From: an uncultured Cellulosilyticum sp.
Lineage (GTDB): Bacteria; Bacillota; Clostridia; Lachnospirales; Cellulosilyticaceae
Assembly (NCBI GenBank): GCA_934725855.1
Contig: CAKVCL010000020.1
Location: forward strand, 1 to 64,000
DNA length: 64,000 bases
Reading direction: 5' to 3'
The position numbers and the translations under genes are program-made. Each line of letters begins with the position of its first letter. Position 1 is the stretch's first letter. The notes under the pieces were generated by a model. It was not told where the DNA came from. It did not search any database and was given only the letters and a program-made list of their open reading frames with translations. Below are positions 52,767 to 62,403 of this stretch, piece by piece.

Positions 52767-53576
52767 TTATCTATTATTATAAATATCTACAACTTTATTA
52801 TTTTCATCTACAGCATCTAACCATAATAGTGTTTTAAAATCATCAACTACTTTAGTTTCAGGTATCTTTGTTGCCATTAAAACGCCAATTCCAACAAGTT
52901 GTGCCTCAAATTCTTGCATTAATTCAATAATGCCTTTAGCTGTGCCTCCAGCTTTCATAAAGTCGTCAATAAATAAAACCTTTGAGCCTTTTTTTATCGC
53001 TCTTGTAGAAAGGCACATGGTATTAATTCTATGTTTACTACCTGAAATATAGTTTAAATGAATGGCTGTTCCGTCCGTTAGTTTAGTCTGATTTCGAACT
53101 ACAACTAGTGGTTTATTAAGTGCCATTGCTGTCATTAATGCAATGGGGATGCCTTTTGTTTCTATTGTAATAATATAATCTACCTCTACTCCTTTAAACA
53201 AACTTGCTAGTGCCATTCCTATCTTTTTAGAAATAACAGGAGAATAAAGTAAATCATTCATATAAATATACCCACCAGGAATAATACGATCTGAACTATT
53301 AATAAGCTGACATAACTCTTTGGTAAACTCCTTAATCTGTTCATCTGTCATCAGTGGATTATAATAAACCCCTCCTGCTGCACCAGATACAGTTTCGATG
53401 GTTCCTAACTCATAACCATTAAATATTTCTTTTACAATATCTAAATCTTCGCTTATAGTAGATTTTGCGCAGTCAAATAAGTTACAAAAGTAAGTGAGTG
53501 TGTAGATTTTATTGGGATTGTTTGTCAGAACATTAGTAATTACACTTATCCTATCGTGTTTTTGAACTTTTTTCAT
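52767..53576 (-). CDS. purR: Pur operon repressor
   Basis: A 269-residue PurR with an N-terminal winged helix (to about 75) and a phosphoribosyltransferase-fold effector domain. The PRPP-binding loop is VLFIDDFMKAGGTAKG (about 203). In Bacillus PurR represses purine synthesis and transport genes through PurBoxes and is relieved by PRPP. This gives a possible trans-acting link to the purine operons here. Confidence 0.93.
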   Translation of the reverse strand: MKKVQKHDRISVITNVLTNNPNKIYTLTYFCNLFDCAKSTISEDLDIVKEIFNGYELGTIETVSGAAGGVYYNPLMTDEQIKEFTKELCQLINSSDRIIPGGYIYMNDLLYSPVISKKIGMALASLFKGVEVDYIITIETKGIPIALMTAMALNKPLVVVRNQTKLTDGTAIHLNYISGSKHRINTMCLSTRAIKKGSKVLFIDDFMKAGGTAKGIIELMQEFEAQLVGIGVLMATKIPETKVVDDFKTLLWLDAVDENNKVVDIYNNR

Positions 53577-53618
53577 TTTTTTCTCCTTTTCTCAGCGACT
53601 ATACTTGACTTATATTAT

Positions 53619-53636
53619 ATGCTATTATGAGCATAA
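53619..53636. promoter_or_regulatory. Palindrome in the purR promoter region
   Basis: TATGCT-ATTATG-AGCATA, an inverted repeat with 6-bp arms next to a - strand TATAAT, about 45-60 bp before purR. It could be an operator; no regulator can be assigned. Confidence 0.35.
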
Positions 53637-53689
53637 AGTCGAATGTTAAAACCTTAGTTCACATTTTCATTCATAAAATATAAAAATAT

Positions 53690-53717
53690 TTGTTTATTAT
53701 TTATCTTGGTATATAAT
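53690..53717 (+). promoter_or_regulatory. Candidate promoter of murC
   Basis: TTGTTT (53690-53695), 16-nt spacer and TATAAT (53712-53717), about 75 bp before murC. Confidence 0.5.
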
Positions 53718-53794
53718 TAAAAATAACCTTATGCATAGTATAGTATTAAGGACTTTTTAAGAAGAATATTCTATTCATCGAAAGGACTAATAAT

Positions 53795-55180
53795 ATGTCA
53801 AATCAGAACACTCTATTAGATAAAAAGAAATTACATTTTATAGGCATCGGTGGTATTAGTATGAGTGGCCTTGCTGAAATCACCTACACTAAAGGCTATA
53901 AAGTTACTGGCTCAGATATGAAACACTCTTTGACAACAGACCACCTAGAAAAAGTAGGCATTCCAATTTACTACGGCCATAGTGCAGATCATATTGAAGA
54001 AGATGTAGACCTTGTGATCTATACCGCTGCGATTCATGAAGATAACCCTGAAATTCAGGCAGCTAAAGCTAGAGGCATTGAGCTGATGACGCGTTCAGTA
54101 TTCCTTGGATTATTAATGCATCACTTTGACTATCCTATTTGCATCTCTGGTACTCATGGCAAAACGACCACTACTTCTATGCTCTCTCATGCCCTTCTTG
54201 CTGCCAATTTAGATCCAACGATTAGTGTAGGTGGTATTTTAAAAGCCATTCATGGTAATATTCGTATTGGTCACTCTAAATATTTTATTACTGAAGCTTG
54301 TGAATACTGCGATAGTTTCTTAGATTTCTTTCCTAGAGTTGGCATTATATTAAATATAGAAGAAGATCATTTAGATTATTTTAAGGATATCCATCAAATC
54401 AGAGATTCCTTCCAAAAGTTCTCTAAAAAAATTCCTGATGATGGATTCCTTGCAATCAATGGTGAAATTGATGACCTTGAAACGTTCTTAGCTCCACTTA
54501 CTTGTCAAATTGAAACGTTTGGTTTTTCTAATAAAGATAACTGGACAGCTCAAAATGTGACTTATAATGAAAAAGCTTGTGCAAGCTTTGATGTCCATTA
54601 TAATGGTCAATTTATGAAACATATCGCCCTTCATGTTCCTGGTAAACACAATATCTTAAATGCTCTTTCAGTCTGCGCTGTGTGTCACCATTTAGGCATA
54701 GATTTAGACGTACTTAATCATGGACTTGAAGATTTCAGTGGTGCCAATCAACGTTTTGAAATTAAAGGAAATGTAAACGGCGTAACGATTGTGGATGATT
54801 ATGCACACCATCCTACTGAAATATCTGCCACCCTAGAAGTAGCTAAGCATTATCCTCATAATGAGCTCTATGTTGTTTTCCAACCTCACACTTATACGCG
54901 TACACGAGCATTTCTTCCTGATTTTGCAAAAGCACTTTCACTAACTGGTCATATTATCGTTACAGATATCTATGCTGCAAGAGAACAAGATCCTGGTGAT
55001 ATTTCTGCAAAAGATATTGTAAATGAAATGAAAAAGCTCGGTAAAAATGCACTTTATCTATCTGACTTTAATGAAATTGCCGCCTACTTAAAAGAGCATG
55101 CTGTATCAGGTGATTTAATTATTACAATGGGCGCTGGTAATGTTAATCAAATTGCAAGTCTTTTATTAGAAAATAAGTAA
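53795..55180 (+). CDS. murC: UDP-N-acetylmuramate-L-alanine ligase
   Basis: A 461-residue Mur ligase adding L-alanine to UDP-MurNAc in peptidoglycan synthesis. LHFIGIGGISMSGLAE is the N-terminal nucleotide fold, CISGTHGKTTTTSM (about 112-125) the P-loop, NIEEDHLDYF and DDYAHHPTEI the catalytic motifs. ATG follows GAAAGGACTAATAAT. Monocistronic with its own terminator. Confidence 0.95.
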   Translation: MSNQNTLLDKKKLHFIGIGGISMSGLAEITYTKGYKVTGSDMKHSLTTDHLEKVGIPIYYGHSADHIEEDVDLVIYTAAIHEDNPEIQAAKARGIELMTRSVFLGLLMHHFDYPICISGTHGKTTTTSMLSHALLAANLDPTISVGGILKAIHGNIRIGHSKYFITEACEYCDSFLDFFPRVGIILNIEEDHLDYFKDIHQIRDSFQKFSKKIPDDGFLAINGEIDDLETFLAPLTCQIETFGFSNKDNWTAQNVTYNEKACASFDVHYNGQFMKHIALHVPGKHNILNALSVCAVCHHLGIDLDVLNHGLEDFSGANQRFEIKGNVNGVTIVDDYAHHPTEISATLEVAKHYPHNELYVVFQPHTYTRTRAFLPDFAKALSLTGHIIVTDIYAAREQDPGDISAKDIVNEMKKLGKNALYLSDFNEIAAYLKEHAVSGDLIITMGAGNVNQIASLLLENK

Positions 55181-55188
55181 GCTTCTAT

Positions 55189-55217
55189 AAAATCTCCCCA
55201 CTTAAGGGGAGATTTTT
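55189..55217 (+). terminator. Terminator of murC
   Basis: AAAATCTCCCC and GGGGAGATTTT form an 11-bp stem followed by T residues, 9 bp after the stop. Confidence 0.9.
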
Positions 55218-55286
55218 ATTTATTTATCATATTTTCTTCATTTTGTGCTATAATACTAACACGTCAAAAACATAAGGAGGTGTCTC

Positions 55287-56360
55287 ATGGCATATATTAA
55301 AGCACATTGTTTACCTAAAAATTATATACAAGTCCCCAGCTGGTTCATTAAAGATTATATGCCTAAGGCACTAGGTGGTTATATAAAGGTTTACTTTTAT
55401 TTACTTGCCCTTTCATCTTGTCCGCCTAAAGAAGGGATTATTTTAGAGAATGTTTGTAAAGCTTTAGATATGCTTCACTCAGAGCTTATTCAATCTCTTA
55501 AATATTGGGATGAACAAAAAGTTCTTTCCTTTAAAGAAGAAGACGGTGAAATTTTTGATCTATGTTTTTATATGGATGCCCCTCATTCAGCTCTATCTTC
55601 TACAGAACGTTCTTCAAAGGTTGCTTCCCCAAAAACTATTATTCAACCAACACGTCCGGAATACAGTATCGATGAAATCAATCTTTATAAAAACAACAGT
55701 CAAGACTTCACAAACCTTGTGCGTGTAGCTGAACGGTACCTAGGAAGGCTTATTTCTTTTACTGATCAAAAGATTTTATATAGTTTTTATGATTGGCTTC
55801 ATATGCCCTTTGATTTAATAGAATATCTGATTGAATATTGTGCTTCTATGAATCGAACGGGTATGCACTATATTGAAAAAGTTGCACTGAGTTGGGTCGA
55901 TGAAGGCATTGTAACTTTAGAACAGGCTAAAGCAAAAACAGCTTTTGACAAACGTTATTTTAAAATTCTTTCTGCTCTAGGCGCTTCACGCAGTACTTTA
56001 ACCCCTGTAGATAAGAAGTTTATGAATAAATGGCTGGATACCTACGGGTTTAGCCTTCAAATTGTTATTGCTGCTTGCCAAAAAGCAGTCGGACAAACCA
56101 CTAAACCTAGTCTTAATTATGTAGATACTATTTTAACCAGTTGGTACAATGAAAAAGTTAAGACATTAGATGATATTAAAGCTCTTGATAAAGTATTTGA
56201 AAGCAAAAAAAATATGACTAACTCTAATTCTTCTAAACTGGCTCCTGTATCTAATAAAGTTGCAAACTTTAATAATCTAGACTCCCACGAATGGGATTTC
56301 GACGAAATAGAAAAACTAGAACGAGAATATATAGAGCGGAAATTAAATGGAGGAGGCTAA
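55287..56360 (+). CDS. DnaD-domain primosomal protein
   Basis: A 357-residue protein. The N-terminal winged-helix DnaD-like region is FIKDYMPKALGGYIKVYFYLL (split here as about 19-39). Two DnaD/DnaB_2 domains follow at about 145-215 (SFYDWLHMPFDLIEYLIEYC) and 235-305 (WLDTYGFSLQIVIAACQKA). It probably loads the replicative helicase together with the DnaC-like ATPase that overlaps its end. ATG follows AAGGAGGTG. Confidence 0.85.
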   Translation: MAYIKAHCLPKNYIQVPSWFIKDYMPKALGGYIKVYFYLLALSSCPPKEGIILENVCKALDMLHSELIQSLKYWDEQKVLSFKEEDGEIFDLCFYMDAPHSALSSTERSSKVASPKTIIQPTRPEYSIDEINLYKNNSQDFTNLVRVAERYLGRLISFTDQKILYSFYDWLHMPFDLIEYLIEYCASMNRTGMHYIEKVALSWVDEGIVTLEQAKAKTAFDKRYFKILSALGASRSTLTPVDKKFMNKWLDTYGFSLQIVIAACQKAVGQTTKPSLNYVDTILTSWYNEKVKTLDDIKALDKVFESKKNMTNSNSSKLAPVSNKVANFNNLDSHEWDFDEIEKLEREYIERKLNGGG

Positions 56361-57357
56361 AATGAATACTAAAGAAATTCATTATAAACGTTTATTACGC
56401 GAATACGACTTACTTCGATCTAAGACCCATCAAGAAATGCTCGCTCGTCAAAAAGAGATTTACGAAAAACTTCCTCAAATCAAGTTAATTGACGATGAAT
56501 TAAGCGATTCTGGCATTAAACTTGTCAGACGTATGATGGCTTCACCTTCGCCAGATTCTTTAGAAGCTTTTCACAAGCATTCTGATGACTTAATCCGTAC
56601 TAAAAAAATGATTTTAGTAGAAAACGGCTATACGCCAGATTATTTAGATGAGCACCACCACTGCAAAGCCTGCAAAGATACTGGCTTTATAGGTAACCAG
56701 CCTTGTTCTTGTTTTAAACAAGGTCTCATTAATATTGCTTATGAACAATCTAATTTAAAGCATATCTTATCTAAGGAAAACTTTAACGCTTTTTCATTAA
56801 AATATTATTCTAAAGAACCTATTAAAAAAGATGAACTTTCTCCTTATGATAATATGGAAAAAATCAGACAAATCTGCGTTGGCTTAATTGAAAAGTTTGA
56901 TACTCAAAAAGAAAACTTACTCCTAACAGGACAAACAGGCTTAGGTAAAACCTTTCTTTGTAACTGTATTGCTAAAGAACTCTTAGACAATGGCTTTACT
57001 GTGTTATATTTTACCGCTCCTCAACTCTTTAAATTATTTGAAGAATCTCGTTTTCATCGTGAAGATATGGAGGATGCCTCTAAAGATCTGCTAGATACAT
57101 TATTTGATGTGGATTTACTCATTATTGATGATTTAGGTACTGAATCCATTTCCACTATCACGATTAGTGATTTATTTAATGTGATTAACTCACGCTATTT
57201 AAACCAAACTTCTACCATTATTTCTACCAATCTTACATTTAGTCAACTAAAAGAACGGTACTCTGAACGTGTGGTTTCTCGTATTATTGGTCAGTATACT
57301 TTACTTAGATTTTATGGCAAAGATATTAGAAAGTTAAAAAAGTACATGCAATTCTAA
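56347..57357 (+). CDS. DnaC/DnaI-type helicase loader ATPase
   Basis: A 336-residue AAA+ ATPase that overlaps the DnaD-like gene by 14 bp. A zinc-binding segment (CKACKDTGFIGNQPCSC, about 108-124) precedes Walker A (TGQTGLGKTFL, about 196) and Walker B (LLIIDDLGTE). This is the DnaI/DnaC arrangement; with the DnaD-like protein it should load DnaB helicase during replication start or restart. Confidence 0.9.
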   Translation: MEEAKMNTKEIHYKRLLREYDLLRSKTHQEMLARQKEIYEKLPQIKLIDDELSDSGIKLVRRMMASPSPDSLEAFHKHSDDLIRTKKMILVENGYTPDYLDEHHHCKACKDTGFIGNQPCSCFKQGLINIAYEQSNLKHILSKENFNAFSLKYYSKEPIKKDELSPYDNMEKIRQICVGLIEKFDTQKENLLLTGQTGLGKTFLCNCIAKELLDNGFTVLYFTAPQLFKLFEESRFHREDMEDASKDLLDTLFDVDLLIIDDLGTESISTITISDLFNVINSRYLNQTSTIISTNLTFSQLKERYSERVVSRIIGQYTLLRFYGKDIRKLKKYMQF

Positions 57358-57377
57358 TTAATTGTATGTACTTTTTT
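57336..57377 (+). terminator. Terminator of the dnaD/dnaC-like operon
   Basis: AAAAAGTACATGCAAT pairs with ATTGTATGTACTTTTT, one G-U, ending in six T; its 5' arm overlaps the 3' end of the ATPase gene. Confidence 0.9.
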
Positions 57378-57474
57378 ATAGCTTTTACTTGGTATATTTT
57401 ATTGACTATAATGGATACTTTCAAAGGCTCTCTAATATATTTCTAATATGACCTTTTATATTTGGAGGTGCTAT

Positions 57475-58821
57475 ATGTTTCATACAGTCAAATTATCTAA
57501 AACAGATCCTACTCCGATTTACATACAGCTTGCTTGTGAACTTTCCAAACTCATTGAGCAGGGCATTCTTTATGAAGGTATGAAGCTTCCCACGATTCGT
57601 TTTCTTTCCAATCAGCTTTCTATTAATCGGGATACCGTGGTGAGTGCTTATAAACTTTTAGAAAAACAAGGTCTTGTGGAAAGTCATATTGGTAGAGGGA
57701 CTTATATTGCTGAAAAAAAGCCTTCTTTAACACTTAGTTCTCCTATTATTCCAGCCTCTAACACTACTCAGCTTTGTTGTAGTCAATTGACGCCTTCTGA
57801 GCAATTTTTTCCTAATAATCTTTGCCTAGAACTTACCACTCAAATTGCTCAAAAAGAGTCTTGGGAAGCCTTTAGTGACCCACTTTATCGTGAACGCAAT
57901 GCGCTTAAACAAAGTGTCACTCACTTTTTAGAAACACTTGGCATTAAAGCCCATTTTGCCCAGACGCGTATTGTGAGTCAAATGGAACACTTTTGGATGA
58001 ATTTATTAAAACTCTCCCCTAAAACAGGAATCTGTGTAGAAACACCTAGAGATCTCACGGTTTCTTGCTATCTTCGCTCTTTAGGAGCTAAAGTTTATGA
58101 AGTACCTCTTACCTCCTTTGGAATGGATTTAGACCTTCTAGAAAAATATCTTCGTACAGGAAATATTTCTTACATATTCATTAATCCTTGCTTGCAAAAC
58201 CCAACTGGTATTTGCTACTCCAAAGAATCTCTTCAAAAGCTCCTTGAACTTGCTAAGTGTTATGATTGCTATATTGTAGAGGATGGCACTTACTGTGATT
58301 TTTTGCTTTCTAGACACTATAACCCTTTATTTAATCTCTCTAGTGAAGGACGAGTTATTTATCTCTATCACTTTTCTAAAGTGTACCTACCTTATATGAA
58401 ATATAGTTTTGTCTGTCTTCCGCTTTCACTCATTAAAAGAATTCATGACGAAATTGATTGTAGCTTTAATGAACGCTTTTTACATTACTATTTAGATTCC
58501 CCTTCACTTCAAGAAATTAAACATCATATACTCTTATGTACCAAAGAACGTTATACGTATCTTCTCGAAAAAATCGCCCCACTAAGTCCTACTATTACCT
58601 ATAAGAACTCGTGGGGAGGGCTTTTTCTTTGGTGTAAAGTTTCAGAAAAGCTTTATGAGGCTTTCTTAAATAGATTACTTCAAAAAGAAGTCATTATTGC
58701 GCCAGAAGAACTTTTTACTTATGCACCCCCAACAGGGCATTTTAGAATTTCAATTAGTAATGTTTCGCTTGCTCAAATCGATGAAATCGCTCAAATTTTT
58801 TTAGAAAGCATTCAATTTTAG
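57475..58821 (+). CDS. MocR-type GntR/aminotransferase fusion regulator
   Basis: A 448-residue protein. A GntR winged helix at about 12-80 (LPTIRFLSNQLSINRDTVVSAYKLLE, RGTYIAEK) is followed by a fold type I aminotransferase domain. NPCLQNPTGI and IVEDGTYCDF match the PLP-site strands, with the PLP lysine in HFSKVYLP (about 293). MocR regulators often control PLP, GABA or amino acid genes; the target here is unknown. ATG 57475 follows TTGGAGGTGCT. Its last 67 bases overlap the opposing amidase gene. Confidence 0.88.
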   Translation: MFHTVKLSKTDPTPIYIQLACELSKLIEQGILYEGMKLPTIRFLSNQLSINRDTVVSAYKLLEKQGLVESHIGRGTYIAEKKPSLTLSSPIIPASNTTQLCCSQLTPSEQFFPNNLCLELTTQIAQKESWEAFSDPLYRERNALKQSVTHFLETLGIKAHFAQTRIVSQMEHFWMNLLKLSPKTGICVETPRDLTVSCYLRSLGAKVYEVPLTSFGMDLDLLEKYLRTGNISYIFINPCLQNPTGICYSKESLQKLLELAKCYDCYIVEDGTYCDFLLSRHYNPLFNLSSEGRVIYLYHFSKVYLPYMKYSFVCLPLSLIKRIHDEIDCSFNERFLHYYLDSPSLQEIKHHILLCTKERYTYLLEKIAPLSPTITYKNSWGGLFLWCKVSEKLYEAFLNRLLQKEVIIAPEELFTYAPPTGHFRISISNVSLAQIDEIAQIFLESIQF

Positions 58822-59515
58822 GCTGCGCTCTTTCATTTTCTTTAACTTGTTCTTCAAAATATTTGATAATACCTTGATAAATGCCATATGCCATTTTATC
58901 TTGATAAGCCTGACTGTTAAGCTTCTCCTCCTCTTCAGGATTGGTTAAAAAACCACACTCCACAATAACGGCTGGAATCTGGGTTGCTTTTAAAACATAA
59001 TAATTGGTATTACTTTTAGCTTGTCTTCGATTGGTTTCATCGGTATGAGTCTTAATGGCATTTTGAATGCTTTCAGCTAACCTTTTTCCTTTTTCAGATT
59101 TTCCATTGTAAAACGTTTGGGCGCCATGCACACTAGACTGCGTAAAGGAATTTTGATGAATACTTACAAGTATATCTCCACCTTCACAAAGCTTTTTACG
59201 CTCTACCATATCTTTGCTCTTGTGCTTTACCCCGTCCATTCCATCTACATCATCATCCGTCGTACGTGTCATCACCACAGTAGCTCCTGAATCTTCAAGA
59301 TAGGTCTTAAGCAAAAGTGCAATTTTTAGATTAATGTGCTTTTCATCTTCTCCATGAATGCCTGGTTTTCCTGGGTCAAAGCCTCCATGACCTGGGTCTA
59401 CAATAATGACTTTTTGACTTAGGAGCATATCTTGTGCATAAATAGGCGTCCATAAACTAGCTTGTAAAACATATACGACCAGTAACATTATCCACTTTAG
59501 CTTTATTTTTTTCAT
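58754..59515 (-). CDS. cwlD: N-acetylmuramoyl-L-alanine amidase, CwlD-like
   Basis: A 253-residue Amidase_3 enzyme with an N-terminal signal or anchor (to about 28). Zinc ligands lie in IVDPGHGGFDPG (His43), GEDEKHIN and SIHQNS, and the catalytic Glu in PAVIVECGFLTNPEE. Length and N-terminus fit CwlD, which makes muramic lactam in spore cortex. The C-terminus (about 232-253) is charged and is encoded antisense to the end of the MocR gene. Confidence 0.85.
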   Translation of the reverse strand: MKKIKLKWIMLLVVYVLQASLWTPIYAQDMLLSQKVIIVDPGHGGFDPGKPGIHGEDEKHINLKIALLLKTYLEDSGATVVMTRTTDDDVDGMDGVKHKSKDMVERKKLCEGGDILVSIHQNSFTQSSVHGAQTFYNGKSEKGKRLAESIQNAIKTHTDETNRRQAKSNTNYYVLKATQIPAVIVECGFLTNPEEEEKLNSQAYQDKMAYGIYQGIIKYFEEQVKENERAQPKIECFLKKFERFHRFEQAKHY

Positions 59516-59560
59516 ATCATATTCCTTTATTTCATTAATTTAGGCCTACTCATTTGCCAT

Positions 59561-59602
59561 AAAAAAAGCAAATCACCTTCATATTAGTGATTTGCTTTTT
59601 TT
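59561..59602. terminator. Terminator after the GH18 gene
   Basis: AAAAAAAGCAAATCAC and GTGATTTGCTTTTTTT form a 16-bp perfect stem with a 10-nt loop. It can act on both strands and directly follows the - strand GH18 gene. Confidence 0.92.
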
Positions 59603-59608
59603 ATAAAA

Positions 59609-61270
59609 TTATTCAACTTTCTCAAGGATATCCCATATATCATTGGTTTCATAACCTAAACGCCATGCTGCATAGCCTGCTAAATCATACTTTTTCATTA
59701 ATTCAAGACGTTTTTGTACAGACTCCTTATCCTCAATCCATATTCTATATTTGTCGCCATCCTTATCATATTCCGCATAGTTTTGGCCACTTACTTCATC
59801 TAATCTTGGTACAACGCCCCAATTACTAATAAGTTCCTCTACTGAATCCATACTATAAGCTCTTGTTTCTAGGCCATGACTCGTTTCTTTCCAAAGTCTT
59901 GAATAAAATGGCATGCCCAGTACTAATTTCTCTTTTGGTACTTCTTCTAGCGTTGCAATAATCCCTTCTTCTGTCCATGGCAGTTCAGCCACAGAACCCG
60001 CTTCTTCTGAGCCAGACCAATATTGATCATAAGCCATTATCATAAAGTAATCGCTGCTTTCAGATATTTTTCCTCTTTCATAATGCCCTGACCAAGCAGA
60101 AGGTGCATACACATCTACAGATACTGTGAGTCCTTTGGCTTTAAGCTGAGGATAAAGTTCTCTCATAAATTGAACCCATTCTTTACTAAAATCATCTTGT
60201 ATGTTTTCAATATCCACATTTATCCCATCTAAATCATATTGCTCTGCATAATCTAAAAGCTGATTAATAACTTTCTGTCTTTTATCTGTACTTGATAAGA
60301 TTTCTCTTGTTAAACTCGGCTCTTCTAGATTATGACGTAATATTGCCCATACTTTTATGTTTCTATCATGAGCCTGTTTAACATAAGCCTCACTCGCCGT
60401 ATTAGAAAGACTTCCATTTGCATTTTCAAATTCAAACCATGCGGGTGCAATCACATTAACATTTTTCATGCTTGTATACTTGGCATTTGTCCAATTGTTA
60501 TTAGATTGGTTATACACTTCATCCCACATCATGCGTACAGTCTCACCTAAAGGATTTTGCTGCCATGTTTCTTCATCTATTACATACTCTGCATTTTTAA
60601 CTTCTTGTACCTTAATATCACTTTCTGGCAGATAACCTATTATCCCATTTTCGCTTCTAACACGGACAAACCCATCTGCTTCACTATAAATAGTCACCTT
60701 AGACCCTTTTGGTAAAACTTCTACTACCGTAGACTTTTTGGCTGGGTGTGTACGCACTTGCACCTTTTTATGCACAATGCCAATGGTCTGATTTTTACTG
60801 ATGTCAGTGGCTACAAATAACCTTCCATCTTGTCCTCTTTCAATGGTTACCCCAAATAAGCTCTCCACTAAGCTTGCTTCTATATATAAAGTATCCCCTA
60901 ATGTAATCAGGGAATAATCTTCCTCTTGCCCTTTAAAGTTAATATGATTTTCACCCTCATATAGTCTAACAATTTGCTTTGGGCTAGTTAAGGTAAGTAC
61001 TTTTTCATTGTAATCATAAAAAATCCTATCATTGATAAATTGACTCGCCACATCATAACTTATATAAGCTTTCTCATCAACAATCTGAATCGGCTCATTA
61101 GCATCTATACGTGTATCTTCATACACTAAATTATTTACATTTCCATTAAATTCATCAAAATAAGTAAGCGGATCCACTAACTCTCCAACATATGATACTT
61201 TATTATATATAAAAATACCCGATAAAATAGAGAGTAACACCACTCCACCAAGTACAATTTTCTTAAACAT
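59609..61270 (-). CDS. GH18 glycosidase with stalk-like N-terminal and SH3 domains (cortex-lytic type)
   Basis: A 553-residue exported or membrane-anchored protein. An N-terminal transmembrane segment (about 5-24) is followed by a copper-amine-oxidase-like N domain (about 60-160), an SH3_3 domain (about 168-225, KVQVRTHPAKKS...VRVRSENGIIGYLP) and a GH18 TIM barrel (about 265-553). The catalytic motif DGINVDIE (348-355) is intact with Glu355 as acid. Relatives such as SleL/YaaH/YdhD cleave peptidoglycan in spores. Neighbouring cwlD-like amidase fits that role. Confidence 0.88.
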   Translation of the reverse strand: MFKKIVLGGVVLLSILSGIFIYNKVSYVGELVDPLTYFDEFNGNVNNLVYEDTRIDANEPIQIVDEKAYISYDVASQFINDRIFYDYNEKVLTLTSPKQIVRLYEGENHINFKGQEEDYSLITLGDTLYIEASLVESLFGVTIERGQDGRLFVATDISKNQTIGIVHKKVQVRTHPAKKSTVVEVLPKGSKVTIYSEADGFVRVRSENGIIGYLPESDIKVQEVKNAEYVIDEETWQQNPLGETVRMMWDEVYNQSNNNWTNAKYTSMKNVNVIAPAWFEFENANGSLSNTASEAYVKQAHDRNIKVWAILRHNLEEPSLTREILSSTDKRQKVINQLLDYAEQYDLDGINVDIENIQDDFSKEWVQFMRELYPQLKAKGLTVSVDVYAPSAWSGHYERGKISESSDYFMIMAYDQYWSGSEEAGSVAELPWTEEGIIATLEEVPKEKLVLGMPFYSRLWKETSHGLETRAYSMDSVEELISNWGVVPRLDEVSGQNYAEYDKDGDKYRIWIEDKESVQKRLELMKKYDLAGYAAWRLGYETNDIWDILEKVE

Positions 61271-61364
61271 TCTTCCCTCCTCCTTAATACTTATAGTATA
61301 CCATAAAATTCCCTTTTTCTTGCTATGTATTAAGAAATAGTAAGAATAAACGCATAAATAAATT

Positions 61365-61415
61365 TAAAAAACAAAAGACGCAACAATTTCATTTTTCAAT
61401 TGCTACGTCTTTTGT
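61365..61415 (-). terminator. Terminator of the carbonic anhydrase gene
   Basis: ACAAAAGACG and CGTCTTTTGT form a 10-bp stem, extended by AACAATT/AATTG, followed by a T-run on the - strand. Confidence 0.8.
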
Positions 61416-61435
61416 TACTATATATTAAATCTTTA

Positions 61436-62185
61436 TTAGTAGGATTCATCTAGAAATATTACTCGCCCATCTAAATCATAGTAAGCACCCACTATCGTAC
61501 ATTTTTCTTGATGAACTGCTTCAGCTACGACAGGATTCTTTCTTAAATCATCAACTGTTTTCTTTACATTAGCATAAGATGCCTCTTCAATAGATTTTCC
61601 TCCTACTGCTTTGACACTAGGCAAAATAGCTTCTACTAGCTCTCCTATCTCACCTTCCACTTCCTGATGGTTTTGATAAGCTTCATAGGCTGCTGTCACT
61701 GCGCCACATTTTTCATGTCCCATCACAACAATGAGTGGACATCCAAGATGTTCAATTCCATATTCCACAGACCCCATAGCATAATCATCTAACACATTTC
61801 CTGCTACACGGATTTCGAAAAGTTCTCCTAATCCTGCATTAAAGATATGTGTAGGTGTAACTCTGGAATCTGAACATGAAATCACAATAGCATAAGGAGA
61901 TTGTCCCTCTTCTAACTCATTTCTTTTTTTAGAAGAAACATTAATAAGCTCTGAGTCATCTGCTGCAAAACGTTTATTGCCTTCCTTTAAAAGTTGAAGT
62001 GCTTCATCAGCACTTGTTACCGTCCTATCAATAACAAGGCTTTCCTTTTCACTTGTTTCTTGCTGAGAAGGAATCGTATTTTTCGCTTTTTGTTCTGTTT
62101 CAGGTTGAACCTTGTTATTTGCTGCACTACATCCACTCAGTATCACCGCATTTAATAAAATAAATAAAAATATTCCTTTTTTCAT
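61436..62185 (-). CDS. Lipoprotein beta-carbonic anhydrase
   Basis: A 249-residue beta-class carbonic anhydrase with a lipoprotein signal (lipobox LSGC, Cys19), a Gln/Glu-rich linker, and the enzyme from about 55. Zinc ligands Cys104, Asp106 (CSDSR), His157 and Cys160 (GHEKC) are present, so it should interconvert CO2 and bicarbonate. Surface anchoring is unusual for this normally cytosolic enzyme class but is known in some Gram-positive anaerobes. It is monocistronic. Confidence 0.9.
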   Translation of the reverse strand: MKKGIFLFILLNAVILSGCSAANNKVQPETEQKAKNTIPSQQETSEKESLVIDRTVTSADEALQLLKEGNKRFAADDSELINVSSKKRNELEEGQSPYAIVISCSDSRVTPTHIFNAGLGELFEIRVAGNVLDDYAMGSVEYGIEHLGCPLIVVMGHEKCGAVTAAYEAYQNHQEVEGEIGELVEAILPSVKAVGGKSIEEASYANVKKTVDDLRKNPVVAEAVHQEKCTIVGAYYDLDGRVIFLDESY

Positions 62186-62403
62186 TTCTCAACCTCGCTT
62201 TATTTATTTCTCCTCCTTTTCTTTTTTATTTCCCAAGCTGAGTATTTTTATTCTCTCTGCTTCTTACAAAGCCTTTCAATATTGCCTTATAACCAACCCA
62301 ATATCAGTTTATGTGAAAATATCCCCGCAAGCATTTGACTAAATGTTTATATTTTTGTATCATCTTATCTATAAATTCAATCTATCTAAGGAGATGAATC
62401 CCT

